Below are positions 9,934 through 18,441 of a stretch of 64,000 nt of DNA, one piece after another. The position numbers and the translations under genes were made by a program. Each line of letters opens with the position of its first letter. Position 1 is the first letter of the stretch. The notes under the pieces were generated by a model, which ran no database searches, was not told the DNA's origin, and worked only from the letters and a program-made list of their open reading frames with translations. The stretch spans positions 496,001-560,000 of the forward strand of contig NZ_JAFMPM010000008.1 in NCBI RefSeq assembly GCF_017349355.1, given 5' to 3'. This DNA is from Thiothrix fructosivorans. Lineage in GTDB: Bacteria > Pseudomonadota > Gammaproteobacteria > Thiotrichales > Thiotrichaceae.

Positions 9934-10284
9934 ATGTCAGCATCACCCGAAGTTATGCAATCCTTAATGGAAAAAATCCGCAACCTTCCTAGTGAACGTG
10001 TTGCGGAAATCGTCGATTTTGTTGAGCGTTTACGCGATAAGCTGGCAAAACAAGGCGATATTGGCGTTGTAAAACCCGCCTTCGAAATCCCCGTTTTGCC
10101 AGTTAAGAAACCCGTTTTGCCAGTTAAGAAAAATGTGACCAATCCTCTTCCTGTTGTAGGTGGAGTAGCCTTCGAAATAGCTTCGGTGGCGCTAACAGGG
10201 GTGGCATATGGTGTTTACAAGAGCTTCAATGAAACAGATTTAAGTTTTAGCCGTGAAGGAATGTATGACGATGATGGGCGGTAA
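9934..10284 (+). CDS. Antitoxin-like protein (DUF2281/VapB type) with PVLPVKK tandem repeat
   Basis: 116 residues from ATG 9934, chosen because GGAG at 9921-9924 is 9 bases away; the ATGs at 9925 and 9928 are too close to it. The start (PEVMQSLMEKIRNLPSERVAEIVDFVERLRDK) is the short helical module found in DUF2281-like antitoxins ('LP.E...EV.DFI.FL'). The middle contains an exact 21-base tandem duplication encoding PVLPVKK twice. A hydrophobic segment (GGVAFEIASVALTGVAYGVY) follows. The end overlaps the next gene, a PIN toxin, so the two form a coupled pair. The antitoxin role comes mainly from context. Confidence 0.65.
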   Translation: MSASPEVMQSLMEKIRNLPSERVAEIVDFVERLRDKLAKQGDIGVVKPAFEIPVLPVKKPVLPVKKNVTNPLPVVGGVAFEIASVALTGVAYGVYKSFNETDLSFSREGMYDDDGR

Positions 10285-10714
10285 GCTATTTGTTGATACC
10301 AATGTGTTGATTTATGCAAGCATTGCCGAGTCTCCTTTTCATCAGGCAGCGCGTCAAGCGTTAGCGGATGCTTATCAAACTTACGATAATCTGTGGATTA
10401 GTCCGCAGGTTATCCGTGAATTTTTGGTGGTATTGACCCGTCCACAGTCAGCGTTTGGTGAAGTATCGCGAGAGGCAGTGATGAGCCAGATTGCTTATTT
10501 TTATCAAAACTTTGCGATTGCTGAAGATTCTGTGTTGGTGAATCAGCATTTGTTACGACTAATCGAAGATTTTCAAGTATCGGGTAAACAAGTACACGAT
10601 ACCAATATTGTCGCTACTATGCAGGCTTATGGTATTAACACCTTGCTGACCCACAATACTAAAGATTTCAAACGATTTACGTCATTGATTCAGTTGCACG
10701 AATTGGTTTCGTGA
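10265..10714 (+). CDS. vapC: PIN-domain toxin (VapC family)
   Basis: About 149 residues; in-frame ATGs at 10265, 10271 and 10274 all lie in the end of the upstream antitoxin gene, so the exact start is open. The PIN motifs are complete: LFVDTNVLIYA (first Asp), VIREFLVVLTR (Glu), HDTNIVATM (Asp) and THNTKDFKRF (Asp). VapC proteins are Mg-dependent ribonucleases that cut tRNA or rRNA when freed from their antitoxin. Codon use resembles neighbours. Confidence 0.85.
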   Translation: MTMMGGKLFVDTNVLIYASIAESPFHQAARQALADAYQTYDNLWISPQVIREFLVVLTRPQSAFGEVSREAVMSQIAYFYQNFAIAEDSVLVNQHLLRLIEDFQVSGKQVHDTNIVATMQAYGINTLLTHNTKDFKRFTSLIQLHELVS

Positions 10715-10747
10715 ATTACCTGATCGTTGCTACAGCAGGAGTTCGTC

Positions 10748-11767
10748 GTGAGTCAGCACTTCATTGAAAATATAAAAATCGAAAATTTCAAATGCTTCGA
10801 AAATCTCGAAATCAACGATTTCAAGCGCGTGAATGTTTTCGGCGGCAAAAACAACGTCGGCAAAACCGCACTGCTCGAAGCGATTGAGCTGTTGGTAAAG
10901 TCGGTTGAACCTAATTCATTGATTTATAATTCTTATTTGTTATTGAAAAATAGGCAGCAGCGTTCAAAGAATATAACGTTGGATTTCTATAAAGATTTTC
11001 CTCATCGTTTCGAGATAAAATCTAATATACGAACTATCAATATTGCAGTTGATAATCTTGTTGAGTTTCATACGACAAATACATCCATAGCGAACATTGA
11101 GTTTTCAGTAAATCACGGAAAAAGCAATTTTTCTACAGAGAACTTTTCCAATGGTAATCTTTATGGCGCATTGCATGATTATTTTAAAAATATTATATTT
11201 AACAGTTATTTTATTAAATCTTCAAAGATTGATGATAAATTTTTGAGTGTATTGTACGGTTTTGTTTCCGAGCTTAATAAAGAGGATTTTGTAAATAATT
11301 CCATAAATAATTTTGACTCATCAATAATGACATTCAAAATCATTCAAACAGAAGATGAAGCGATTCCAAAATTAAAAATTCAAGGACGAGATAAGTTAGT
11401 TCCGTTGTCTGAAATGGGTGATGGGATTAGTCGTTATGTGACGATTCTCTGTGCGATTTGGGCAAGTCAGAACGGTTTTTTGTTCATTGATGAAATTGAA
11501 AATGGTATCCACTATTCAAACTATAAGAAATTGTGGGAATTGATTTTCATGGCAAGTGAGCAAGCGAATTGCCAAGTGTTCGTTACGACACACTCTAAAG
11601 AGTGTATCGAGGCGTTCAACAATGTGCAGCAAGAGCGTAATGATGATACGGGTCGTTACTTTGAGTTGTACCGAAGTGAGAAAAAACAACGAATCGTGGC
11701 GGCTGTTCGTGATGCCGAACAACTTCATTATTCTCTGACTCATGGGGCAGCTATTCGTGGCGAATAA
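10748..11767 (+). CDS. OLD-like AAA/ABC-type ATPase (first gene of an ATPase-TOPRIM defence-like unit)
   Basis: 339 residues from GTG 10748, with CAGGAG 7 bases upstream. It begins ENIKIENFKCFENLEINDF, the standard opening of SMC/RecF-like OLD ATPases. Walker A is GGKNNVGKT (32-40), the signature-like PLSEMGDGISRYV lies near residue 220, Walker B is FLFIDEIENG (Asp248, Glu249) and the switch His is in VFVTTHSKE. There is no TOPRIM domain in this chain; it is supplied by the next gene, which overlaps by 11 bases and is split by an IS element. Such ATPase/TOPRIM pairs are typical of anti-phage systems (OLD, AbiL, PARIS relatives). The middle third is AT-rich compared with the flanks. Confidence 0.85.
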   Translation: MSQHFIENIKIENFKCFENLEINDFKRVNVFGGKNNVGKTALLEAIELLVKSVEPNSLIYNSYLLLKNRQQRSKNITLDFYKDFPHRFEIKSNIRTINIAVDNLVEFHTTNTSIANIEFSVNHGKSNFSTENFSNGNLYGALHDYFKNIIFNSYFIKSSKIDDKFLSVLYGFVSELNKEDFVNNSINNFDSSIMTFKIIQTEDEAIPKLKIQGRDKLVPLSEMGDGISRYVTILCAIWASQNGFLFIDEIENGIHYSNYKKLWELIFMASEQANCQVFVTTHSKECIEAFNNVQQERNDDTGRYFELYRSEKKQRIVAAVRDAEQLHYSLTHGAAIRGE

Positions 11768-11903
11768 ACATATCTTGGTCGTAGAAAGTCATAATGACAA
11801 ACTGTTTATTGAGCAACTGATAGTTCATCTGAAAAATATCAATCTTGAGGTGTCGCCACCAATTTGTAATATTGACGAGTATGAGTGTCTGAGTGGTAAC
11901 TGA
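11757..11903 (+). pseudogene. DUF3226/TOPRIM-like gene, 5' part (split by IS66-family element)
   Basis: GTG 11757 opens a frame overlapping the ATPase end and reading VANKHILVVESHNDKLFIEQ, the typical start of DUF3226/TOPRIM-like proteins (Glu in VVES as the first metal ligand). The frame runs to CLSG and then into the IS left end, stopping at 11903. Joining it to 13544 after removing the element and one TCTGAGTG restores ...EYECLSGLSEKKLSDKL in frame, giving a 224-residue protein. Confidence 0.85.
11888..11895. repeat. Target site duplication of IS copy 2, left (TCTGAGTG)
   Basis: TCTGAGTG directly precedes the left end of the second element copy and is repeated exactly at 13536-13543. Confidence 0.95.
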
Positions 11904-13535
11904 ACAGTCCCCCCTTACCCAAACGCACTAAATTTGCGACACTCCCCCGATGACCCAACAACTGAAAGACCACAGCCTCAAACAGCTTAACAGCCAGTAC
12001 CTTGCCAAGCTCACGCCGGAGGAACTGCTGCACCTGTCGACCAAGTTGTTGCATGACCTGAAAGAAGCGCGGGAACAGATCAACCAAAACTCCAACAACT
12101 CCTCCAAACCACCCAGCAGCGGTTTCCCGTGGGAAACGTCACCCAAAACGGTGGCTTTGCCCGAAACAGAAGGGGTGGGTGCAGCCAGAGGAAAGCCAAC
12201 CCCGGAACCAGAAGCTGTGGCGGGCACAAAGCCAGCCCAACCAGCCAAACGCAAAGCGGGTAAACAACCCGGCGCACCGGGTTATGGTCGGGTATGGCAT
12301 CCGCCCATCAATGCAGACGAACACCATTACCCCAGCCGATGTGAAGCCTGTGGCAGGTCCCTGGATGCGGCTGTCTCCCGTATTTATACCGCCTATGACA
12401 GTGTGGACATCCAGTTTGGCACGGATGGGAACCCCGGACTGACCGTCATCACCACCCGCCACCACCTTCACGATAGCGTATGCACCTGCGGTCATGTGAG
12501 CCGCCATATCCCGCATCGCCAAGCTCCCGACCCGTTATACCCGGAGGTTGATGTGGGCGAGTGGCGGCTGATTGGGGGCAATCTGGCGGCACTTATTGTC
12601 CACCTACGGCTGCGCTCACGCTTGTCACTGCGTGGCACACAAGAACTGTTGCGGGAGGTGTTGGGCATTCCCCTAAGTGTCGGGGTGTTGCAGCAATGTT
12701 TTGAGGAAGCAGCCGCGAGTGCTTCTCCATTGGAAGATGCCTTGGTGGAAGGGCTGTTGGCAGAAGCCACCGCTGACGGCGGGGTGCTGTATATTGATGA
12801 AACCTCTTGGAAAGAGCGTGGCGAAGCCCTGTGGCTATGGACATTCGTCACCACCCTCAGCGTTTGTTTCTACGTAGGGCAGCGCACCATTGAAATGCTC
12901 GACAACGTGATTAGCCCCCACTTTGGGGGCTGGCTGATGAGTGATGGCTATGCCGCTTACCGCCACCACCCCAAACGCTTGCGTTGCTGGGCGCACCTGA
13001 TCCGCAAAGCCCGTGGGCTGGCAGAATCACTGGACAAAGACGGGCGGACGTTTGGCAACTTCACCCTCGCTTGGCTGAGGGTATTACAGGACGACATTTA
13101 CGCTTGGCGGGCAGCAGGCGGCACGGTGGGGACGCAAACCGACGTGATCCGTCAACGCCATCAGGCAAAACTCCTGGAATTCAGGGCATTATGCTTGATC
13201 CATGCCGTATCTGCCCATGACAAGACGGCGGCACTGGCGAAAGAGTTCATCAATGATTGGGATGCCATTTTCCGAATCCTTGACCACCCGTGGCTTCCCT
13301 TGACCAATAATGAGGCTGAGCGGGCGTTGCGCCATTGGGTGATCCTGCGCAAAACCAACCATGGCACAAAGAGTGCTACGGGGAGCCGTGCGTTTGCCAT
13401 GCTGGCCAGCATCATCGGTACTTGCCGCAAACGTGGACAGTCTGCCTTGGCTTATCTTGCCAGTGTTATTACCGCTGCCCGCGCTGGCTTTGCCCTGCCC
13501 GCTTTACCGCAAGGGGTGGGGATGTGATCAATTAC
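11896..13535 (+). mobile_element. IS66-family insertion sequence, copy 2 (1640 bp)
   Basis: Same ends (GTAACTGAACAG on the left; GTAATTGATCAC inward from the right), same length and same single transposase gene as the copy at 3308-4947. I found no base difference in the stretches compared by eye. It is flanked by the 8-bp duplication TCTGAGTG and interrupts the DUF3226/TOPRIM-like gene of a defence-like pair. Confidence 0.95.
11950..13527 (+). CDS. tnpC: IS66-family transposase (copy 2)
   Basis: 525 residues, identical in sequence to the copy at 3362-4939, with the same Asp/Asp/Glu residues (283, 332, 455) and zinc-binding cysteines intact. Identity between copies together with intact target duplications means both insertions are young and the element is probably still mobile. 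Confidence 0.95.
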   Translation: MTQQLKDHSLKQLNSQYLAKLTPEELLHLSTKLLHDLKEAREQINQNSNNSSKPPSSGFPWETSPKTVALPETEGVGAARGKPTPEPEAVAGTKPAQPAKRKAGKQPGAPGYGRVWHPPINADEHHYPSRCEACGRSLDAAVSRIYTAYDSVDIQFGTDGNPGLTVITTRHHLHDSVCTCGHVSRHIPHRQAPDPLYPEVDVGEWRLIGGNLAALIVHLRLRSRLSLRGTQELLREVLGIPLSVGVLQQCFEEAAASASPLEDALVEGLLAEATADGGVLYIDETSWKERGEALWLWTFVTTLSVCFYVGQRTIEMLDNVISPHFGGWLMSDGYAAYRHHPKRLRCWAHLIRKARGLAESLDKDGRTFGNFTLAWLRVLQDDIYAWRAAGGTVGTQTDVIRQRHQAKLLEFRALCLIHAVSAHDKTAALAKEFINDWDAIFRILDHPWLPLTNNEAERALRHWVILRKTNHGTKSATGSRAFAMLASIIGTCRKRGQSALAYLASVITAARAGFALPALPQGVGM

Positions 13536-13543
13536 TCTGAGTG
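13536..13543. repeat. Target site duplication of IS copy 2, right (TCTGAGTG)
   Basis: Exact repeat of 11888-11895 immediately after the right end of the element. Confidence 0.95.
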
Positions 13544-14079
13544 GACTTTCAGAGAAAAAACTGAGTGATAAATTGAACGATTTGCGTATAGCTAGCGATA
13601 AAGAAGGTATCAGTAAAATTGGCATTATGGTCGATGCCGATGCCAACGGAATTGATGCTCAACTAGCATTGGTCAATTCATCACTCAAAAAAGCAGGCTT
13701 CACTATCGCTATCCCATCAGTGAATACTTGGATTTATGATGAGAGTCATTCTTTGAATATTTCATGTCATGTGTTAAATGTTGGTGGATGTGGTGAATTA
13801 GAAACGATGTTGCGGGCTATAAAATCTAATGAATCAGTTGTAGCTGATTGTTTGGAGTCATGGCGCGAATGCCTTAATGATAAAAGTAAGACGATAAAGC
13901 AAAAAGATTTTGATAAATTTTGGGTGAGTGTTTATCAGCGTTTTGATTGTTGTTCAAGAAATGACAGAAAGCAAGCAGATCGAAAATGTTCTTTTGAAGC
14001 CAGCATGAAAAAGCCTATTTGGGACTTTGAGCACACTGCCTTGGCTGAACTCAAAGCCTATTTGGGGATGTTTACGTAA
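13544..14079 (+). pseudogene. DUF3226/TOPRIM-like gene, 3' part (split by IS66-family element)
   Basis: Carries the rest of the protein: SKIGIMVDADANGIDAQ (the paired Asp residues of a TOPRIM-like metal site), NVGGCGELETML (family-typical acidic motif) and the C-terminal KKPIWDFEHTALAELKAYL. These are the hallmarks of DUF3226. A TTG at 13573 could start a shortened product, but it would lack the N-terminal Glu. The gene is AT-rich like its ATPase partner. The next gene downstream (14101) is convergent. Confidence 0.82.
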
Positions 14080-14100
14080 AAAGTGTGGATATTTTCCGCC

Positions 14101-15777
14101 TTACCCCTTCCCAAACGCTGCTATCAACATCTCCACCATCGCTTTGCGTGATTTGTAACGGTTGCAAAAATCCTTGACCAAATTATGCGCCATGTTTGCT
14201 CCATCGGGCATTTTGGCGAGCACGTTCAGCTCGTCAATGACTCGCTCGTAGGCCGTCCTTCCGGTGTTGTCACGCAGGTAATCACAAATCTGGCTGGCGT
14301 AGGTTGCTTTAACTTCGTGTGGAAACGCTGTCGCCAGCAAGGGAGCATAGCGTTTGAAAAGGGATGCGCTTTGACCGGGGATCGAGGGCTGTTTGATGAG
14401 TTCATAGAGCGCGGGAATATCATTTTCTTCCTGCAATAGCATGGCTCTGGCGGAGTCGTAGCCGCGTGGAACAGGAATCATCCCATACAGCCGTTGCTGT
14501 GCACTTGCCCATTCTTCCGCTGGATAAGTCGCTTTGAGTTTGCGGTAATGCTCCAGCGAATACTGAGTGATTTGATACAAATGTTCCAGTTCGGTGCGAA
14601 TGGTGGGTATATCGTCCTGCAAATAGGCGATTTCTAATAAACGCTTGCGCCATCGGCTAATTGTTCCTGCATTTTTTTGTTGTTCTGCCAAGCGGATACC
14701 CGCTTGCAACAGGCTGCGGGCTTTGTCGTAGTCTTTAGCGTCGATGGCTTTCTGTATGAAGGTGTCGCGGAAGTCAGGAATTTCCATGTGTGTGGTCGCA
14801 ACCGCTTCCATTTCGTCCAGCCTGTTCCACGTTTTGAGTAACGCCATTTTTTGACGCAACAAGGCATCACGTCGCCAATCATTGGGGCTGGACTGTACGT
14901 GTTTGTCTAACGCTTGCAGATAAATGTTCTGATCGGTTTCACTGTGTTGCGCCCATTCTTCCAGCAGTTTGGTAAAAGTATCTTCTAGCCCGTATTCGCT
15001 GTAGCGGGAGTCAAATTGGGTGGCGAGTACGCGTTTGAACAAGGCGGCTTGTTCAGAGGTGGGAAGTTGTGGATAGGCGGTGGCGAGTTCATCCTTGATG
15101 CTGTACATCAGGCTGTTGAGTTCGCCGTTGGAATCGTCAACGTCGTTTGCAATACCTGCGATGCCTTGGGCAATGGTGAAGCAGATTTCTACTTTGGCAG
15201 CAGAAGCAAGGTTAGAGGCTGATAAGGTGTCCAGCAGTTCCTGCACTTCATCCGCGAACGCGCTGGCAGCGTCTTCGTCGATGTAATCATAGCTGGAATA
15301 TTGACGGGCGATTTTATCAAACAATTGCTGGTATTGTTTGGTGGGCGCTTCTGTAGTGGGGGTAACGACTTGGAAACGCAGCAAGAATTTATCCAGCAGC
15401 TTGCGGTCGTCGTGCAGCAGTTGGCGGATATAGGTGGCTAAGTCTTCCCGTTTGAGGGTGTTTAGTACCTGATCCAGTTGTTGGCGTTTGGTGGGTGGCG
15501 CTGGGAAAGTTGGTTTTACCCGCAACTGCTGGCGTATATTGAGCAAGCTGGCAGCGACGTGCTTGCAAATGTAGCCATCATAAGGGCAGGTGCATGACCA
15601 ATCGCTGATTTCCTTGCCATCCAATTGGATTTCTACATCGTAAGTGCGCGTCCCCTGTACATCCGCTTGCCAGAATTCAGGTTCAGTTTCTTCCAAATTG
15701 TGGACGTATTGCGTGTAGCTTCTGCCGCGTTGCATGATGACCGCATTAATGTGTTGCTCAAAATTATCCAGATTCAT
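14101..15777 (-). CDS. SWIM zinc-finger protein
   Basis: 558 residues on the minus strand. The N-terminal 85 residues hold a SWIM finger, CxC(6)CxH, visible as SCTCPYDGYICKH, preceded by a beta-rich region (DVEIQLDGKEISDW). The remaining ~470 residues are helical with TPR-like repetition (for example KAIDAKDYDKARSLLQAGIRLAE). SWIM domains bind nucleic acid or protein and occur in bacteria beside SNF2 ATPases; no SNF2 gene is visible here. Function unknown. It is convergent with the split TOPRIM gene. Confidence 0.8.
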   Translation of the reverse strand: MNLDNFEQHINAVIMQRGRSYTQYVHNLEETEPEFWQADVQGTRTYDVEIQLDGKEISDWSCTCPYDGYICKHVAASLLNIRQQLRVKPTFPAPPTKRQQLDQVLNTLKREDLATYIRQLLHDDRKLLDKFLLRFQVVTPTTEAPTKQYQQLFDKIARQYSSYDYIDEDAASAFADEVQELLDTLSASNLASAAKVEICFTIAQGIAGIANDVDDSNGELNSLMYSIKDELATAYPQLPTSEQAALFKRVLATQFDSRYSEYGLEDTFTKLLEEWAQHSETDQNIYLQALDKHVQSSPNDWRRDALLRQKMALLKTWNRLDEMEAVATTHMEIPDFRDTFIQKAIDAKDYDKARSLLQAGIRLAEQQKNAGTISRWRKRLLEIAYLQDDIPTIRTELEHLYQITQYSLEHYRKLKATYPAEEWASAQQRLYGMIPVPRGYDSARAMLLQEENDIPALYELIKQPSIPGQSASLFKRYAPLLATAFPHEVKATYASQICDYLRDNTGRTAYERVIDELNVLAKMPDGANMAHNLVKDFCNRYKSRKAMVEMLIAAFGKG

Positions 15778-15837
15778 GGTGTGTCAGTGTGGTGTCGATG
15801 CCTGAATTATAGTGAAGTTTACGGTGCTTTTGCGGTA

Positions 15838-16362
15838 TCAATTCTGTCTGCGCATCACGTAAACCGGTTGTGCAGCCAGCCAGCTACGTAATACTACCAA
15901 TGTCAATGCGCCGATAAAACACGCACCTTCGGTGAGCGTGCGGATGAGGTTGCCATTTGCCCAACCATCCCGCGTGCTTTGCCAGTCTGAGGGTAGTGCT
16001 GCTGGATTCCAGCCCAATATTTCTTGATGCAGCGGAATGTTGATGACGATGCTGACCCAATAGACCCCGATGAAATGCACCAGTGCCACGATCAGCCAAT
16101 ACAGCGCCACGCGGCGTTGGCTTTTCCACGCTGCCATGCCTGCCGAGACAAAGGGAAAGAGGGTTGCGCCGAAAAACAGTAAGGCAAAACCGAGGTTGCG
16201 CGGGGTTTGGTTGAGGTGTTGCTGCATTTGGGTGTACGTGGTGGCATCCACTTGTTGAAGGGCGGGGGCAACATCCAGCGTGAAGGCTGTAAATACGCCA
16301 CAGAGGATGCCTAGCAAAATGGTGGCGAGGAGTTGCGGGATGAGGAGGATTTTTGGGTTCAT
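15838..16362 (-). CDS. DUF1772 (anthrone oxygenase-like) membrane protein
   Basis: 174 residues, about four hydrophobic helices: residues 5-28, ~55-78, ~85-108 and ~142-160. The layout, with QQHLNQTPRNLGFALLFFGATLFPF in the second helix region, matches the DUF1772 family of small integral membrane proteins. The chemical activity of bacterial members is not established. It is separated from the SWIM gene by 60 bases, same strand, and is divergent from the GNAT at 16419. Confidence 0.7.
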   Translation of the reverse strand: MNPKILLIPQLLATILLGILCGVFTAFTLDVAPALQQVDATTYTQMQQHLNQTPRNLGFALLFFGATLFPFVSAGMAAWKSQRRVALYWLIVALVHFIGVYWVSIVINIPLHQEILGWNPAALPSDWQSTRDGWANGNLIRTLTEGACFIGALTLVVLRSWLAAQPVYVMRRQN

Positions 16363-16418
16363 GGTTTTGGGCTAAAAAGGGGTAGAGTATACGCGTCTGG
16401 ATTTTTGGAGTCAGTCTA

Positions 16419-17156
16419 ATGAAGCATCAACGTATTCCCATGACTGTCGAGGAGTACCATCTGATGGAGCAGCCGTTCGGTTACAAGGTGGAATATTGGG
16501 ATGATCATGCGGTTATTACGCCGCGTGAAAATCATGTTGTTACCCAGTTAAGGGTGGTGGCACGGGTAGTGTCGCCTGTTTGCCGTTTGGTTGCGCTTGA
16601 CCCTAGCCGACAGCAAGAAATGGCTGAAACCTTCTTTGACGCTTTTCATGACACGGTTGAATTCTGTGACTGGAACGAGAGCCATGTTCGGGAGTTCGCT
16701 GCCCATAGTATTAGCGGTTATTTTGCTGGGAAGCGCGGCGTACCATATCCTGCTTCTGTGATGGCATTGGCTGAGGATGGTAGCATTATTGGGCTGACGT
16801 TATTGCTGACAGACGAGGCGGGGGAGGTGTGCTTGGATTTGTTGTGTGTTGTGCCTGCTTATCAACGTCAGAAAATTGCCACCAGTATGGTTGCCTCGGT
16901 GGTTAATCATCTCGCTGTGATGGGTGTCGAGACATTGAGTAGTGCTTACCACATTTGTAACGACAGTAGTCGTCATTGGCATCATCTGTTTGGTTTTGTG
17001 GATGTTTATGACCAGATGTATATCCGCTTGAAATATGCTTGGTATCGGAATGAAGTTTGGCGGCGTGACAAGTTGGGGCTAGTCGATGGGTTGGATGCGC
17101 TGAAGGCGGAACGGGATTTTTGGTTGGCGCAACTTGATGAGTCTGCCCGATATTAG
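16419..17156 (+). CDS. GNAT-family N-acetyltransferase
   Basis: 245 residues. A short N-terminal segment (MTVEEYHLMEQPFGYKVEYW) resembles the substrate-side extension seen in a subset of GNAT proteins. The acetyl-CoA fold is recognisable in VCLDLLCVVPAYQRQKIATSM, the 'V.P.yRrkGig..L' pyrophosphate-binding loop in slightly altered form (QRQKIA instead of RGxGIG/A). The C-terminal ~50 residues form a charged helical tail. Substrate unknown. TGGAG precedes ATG 16419. Confidence 0.75.
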   Translation: MKHQRIPMTVEEYHLMEQPFGYKVEYWDDHAVITPRENHVVTQLRVVARVVSPVCRLVALDPSRQQEMAETFFDAFHDTVEFCDWNESHVREFAAHSISGYFAGKRGVPYPASVMALAEDGSIIGLTLLLTDEAGEVCLDLLCVVPAYQRQKIATSMVASVVNHLAVMGVETLSSAYHICNDSSRHWHHLFGFVDVYDQMYIRLKYAWYRNEVWRRDKLGLVDGLDALKAERDFWLAQLDESARY

Positions 17157-17203
17157 CTGAATATCGGAGGGCATCCACGATCTTTACTCAATTTTGCCTG
17201 TGT

Positions 17204-17422
17204 TTACACACCTAAAGCATCCAGTTCATCCAGCAGTTGTAATGCCCGCTTGGGGTTGCCGCGTAACTTTGCCGCTATAAAGCGTTGTTTGGCTTCTTCC
17301 TCAGCTAATACTTGCACCGATAATTCAAACATGAGCTTGTTCAGGCTGATGTCGCGGAATTTGGCGATACGCTTGAGCTTTTCCGCCATGTCTTCGGGTA
17401 AACGGATGGATAACGTTGTCAT
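17204..17422 (-). CDS. Ribbon-helix-helix antitoxin (orphan)
   Basis: 72 residues beginning TLSIRLPEDMAEKLKRIAKF, a standard ribbon-helix-helix start (TLSIRLP strand, then two helices), followed by an acidic tail. It resembles CopG/HicB-type antitoxins. No intact toxin accompanies it: the sequence just upstream on the same strand retains only a C-terminal toxin-like remnant (17424-17510). Confidence 0.75.
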   Translation of the reverse strand: MTTLSIRLPEDMAEKLKRIAKFRDISLNKLMFELSVQVLAEEEAKQRFIAAKLRGNPKRALQLLDELDALGV

Positions 17423-17423
17423 G

Positions 17424-17510
17424 CTCTTAATAACCTCAGTATCTGTTCCGGTGTGATGACTTCATAGCCCAAACGCTTGAGTTCCGCACGGGAAATTACA
17501 AGGAAATCGG
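17424..17510 (-). pseudogene. C-terminal remnant of a PIN-family toxin
   Basis: On the minus strand, in a frame overlapping the antitoxin start, the sequence reads PDFLVISRAELKRLGYEVIT and then PEQILRLLRA before TGA. The ending 'EV(I/V)TPEQ(F/I)L' is typical of PIN-family toxin C-termini. Everything upstream is replaced by the terminator of the next gene. About 29 codons survive. Confidence 0.5.
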
Positions 17511-17529
17511 GATATATTCCCCGATTTCC
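17502..17529 (-). terminator. Intrinsic-type hairpin after the exported coiled-coil gene
   Basis: GGAAATCGGG and its complement flank a 7-8 base AT loop just after the stop at 17541. The minus-strand continuation (TTGTAATTT) is moderately T-rich. Confidence 0.6.
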
Positions 17530-17540
17530 TATCTTGATCG

Positions 17541-18386
17541 TTATTCCATCAGTTGAACACTTAAACACGATGAGTTACTTAACTCTCCACTATAAGTATC
17601 ACGAAGTGTTATTTGCTGACTAGCGGGGTCTAAACCTACAATAGTATAAGTGTGCAAGTTCGTGTTAGAAGCACTCATGCCAAAGAGGCTTATTGTGTTC
17701 CTAGTTCTACGCTCAACTTTTTTGTTGATGTATAGTCCTGAACAGCCTTTGGCGCTTGCTGCTGATCGTCGTTGGCTTTCAGCCTGTGCCTTTCTTGTTT
17801 CTTGCTCTCTAGATTCTGCTGCCTCGTGAGCTTCATCCACTTTTTTCTTGGCTTCCGCTTGTGCGTGGCGTGTTTTCAAGCTCCAAGGATCGCCAGCTTG
17901 CTCGCTCATGGATTTTTTTCTGGAATCGTAGGTTTTGTTGCAATTTTCGCTTTTCATGCTGACATTGCCATCTTCTACTTCAGCCGTGCCATTCACGAGC
18001 TTACTGGTTACGCTGTATTGCTTTGCTGGGGTGCAGCTTTCAACGTATTCGATGACAGGTGAAGTGTCGTTGCTGCCATTCGACCAAAGATAAGTGTACC
18101 CCGGTTTGAGTTCCAAGGTTTTGGTTGCCTGTTGCGTGGCGGTTTCTTCCGCTTTAATTGCTTGTTGTGTGGCGCTTTCTTCCGCTTTAGCAACGCTTTG
18201 GCTGTGCAGGCTCATGATTCCACCTAACAAGAGAAGTCCACCCACCACAGCGGCGGCTTGCCCATCTGACATTTCACTTGTACTAGAAGATGATGAGCCA
18301 CCAGTAATAGTTTGGTCTGCGAAAACGTATGAACTGTTGGCAATAAGCGAGATTGCCAAGCATGTGCTGAGGATATGCTTTTGCAT
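17541..18386 (-). CDS. Exported protein with coiled coil, unknown function
   Basis: 281 residues from ATG 18386, preceded by AGGAG; a longer frame from 18512 is rejected because a clear signal peptide starts here (MQKHILSTCLAISLIANSSYVFA). After cleavage come a Ser-rich stretch, a Gly/Ala hydrophobic segment (AAAVVGGLLLLGGIM), a short internal repeat (EESATQQAIKA / EETATQQATKT), a Cys-containing middle domain, and a charged coiled coil (about 170-225, KTRHAQAEAKKKVDEAHEA). A C-terminal beta-rich domain follows with conserved-looking ITLRDTYSGEL. I do not recognise the family. It is divergent from an XRE regulator. Confidence 0.7.
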   Translation of the reverse strand: MQKHILSTCLAISLIANSSYVFADQTITGGSSSSSTSEMSDGQAAAVVGGLLLLGGIMSLHSQSVAKAEESATQQAIKAEETATQQATKTLELKPGYTYLWSNGSNDTSPVIEYVESCTPAKQYSVTSKLVNGTAEVEDGNVSMKSENCNKTYDSRKKSMSEQAGDPWSLKTRHAQAEAKKKVDEAHEAAESREQETRKAQAESQRRSAASAKGCSGLYINKKVERRTRNTISLFGMSASNTNLHTYTIVGLDPASQQITLRDTYSGELSNSSCLSVQLME

Positions 18387-18441
18387 AGGATGATGCTCCT
18401 GATGATTATTAAGGAAGTAAATGCCCGGTACATCATCAATT

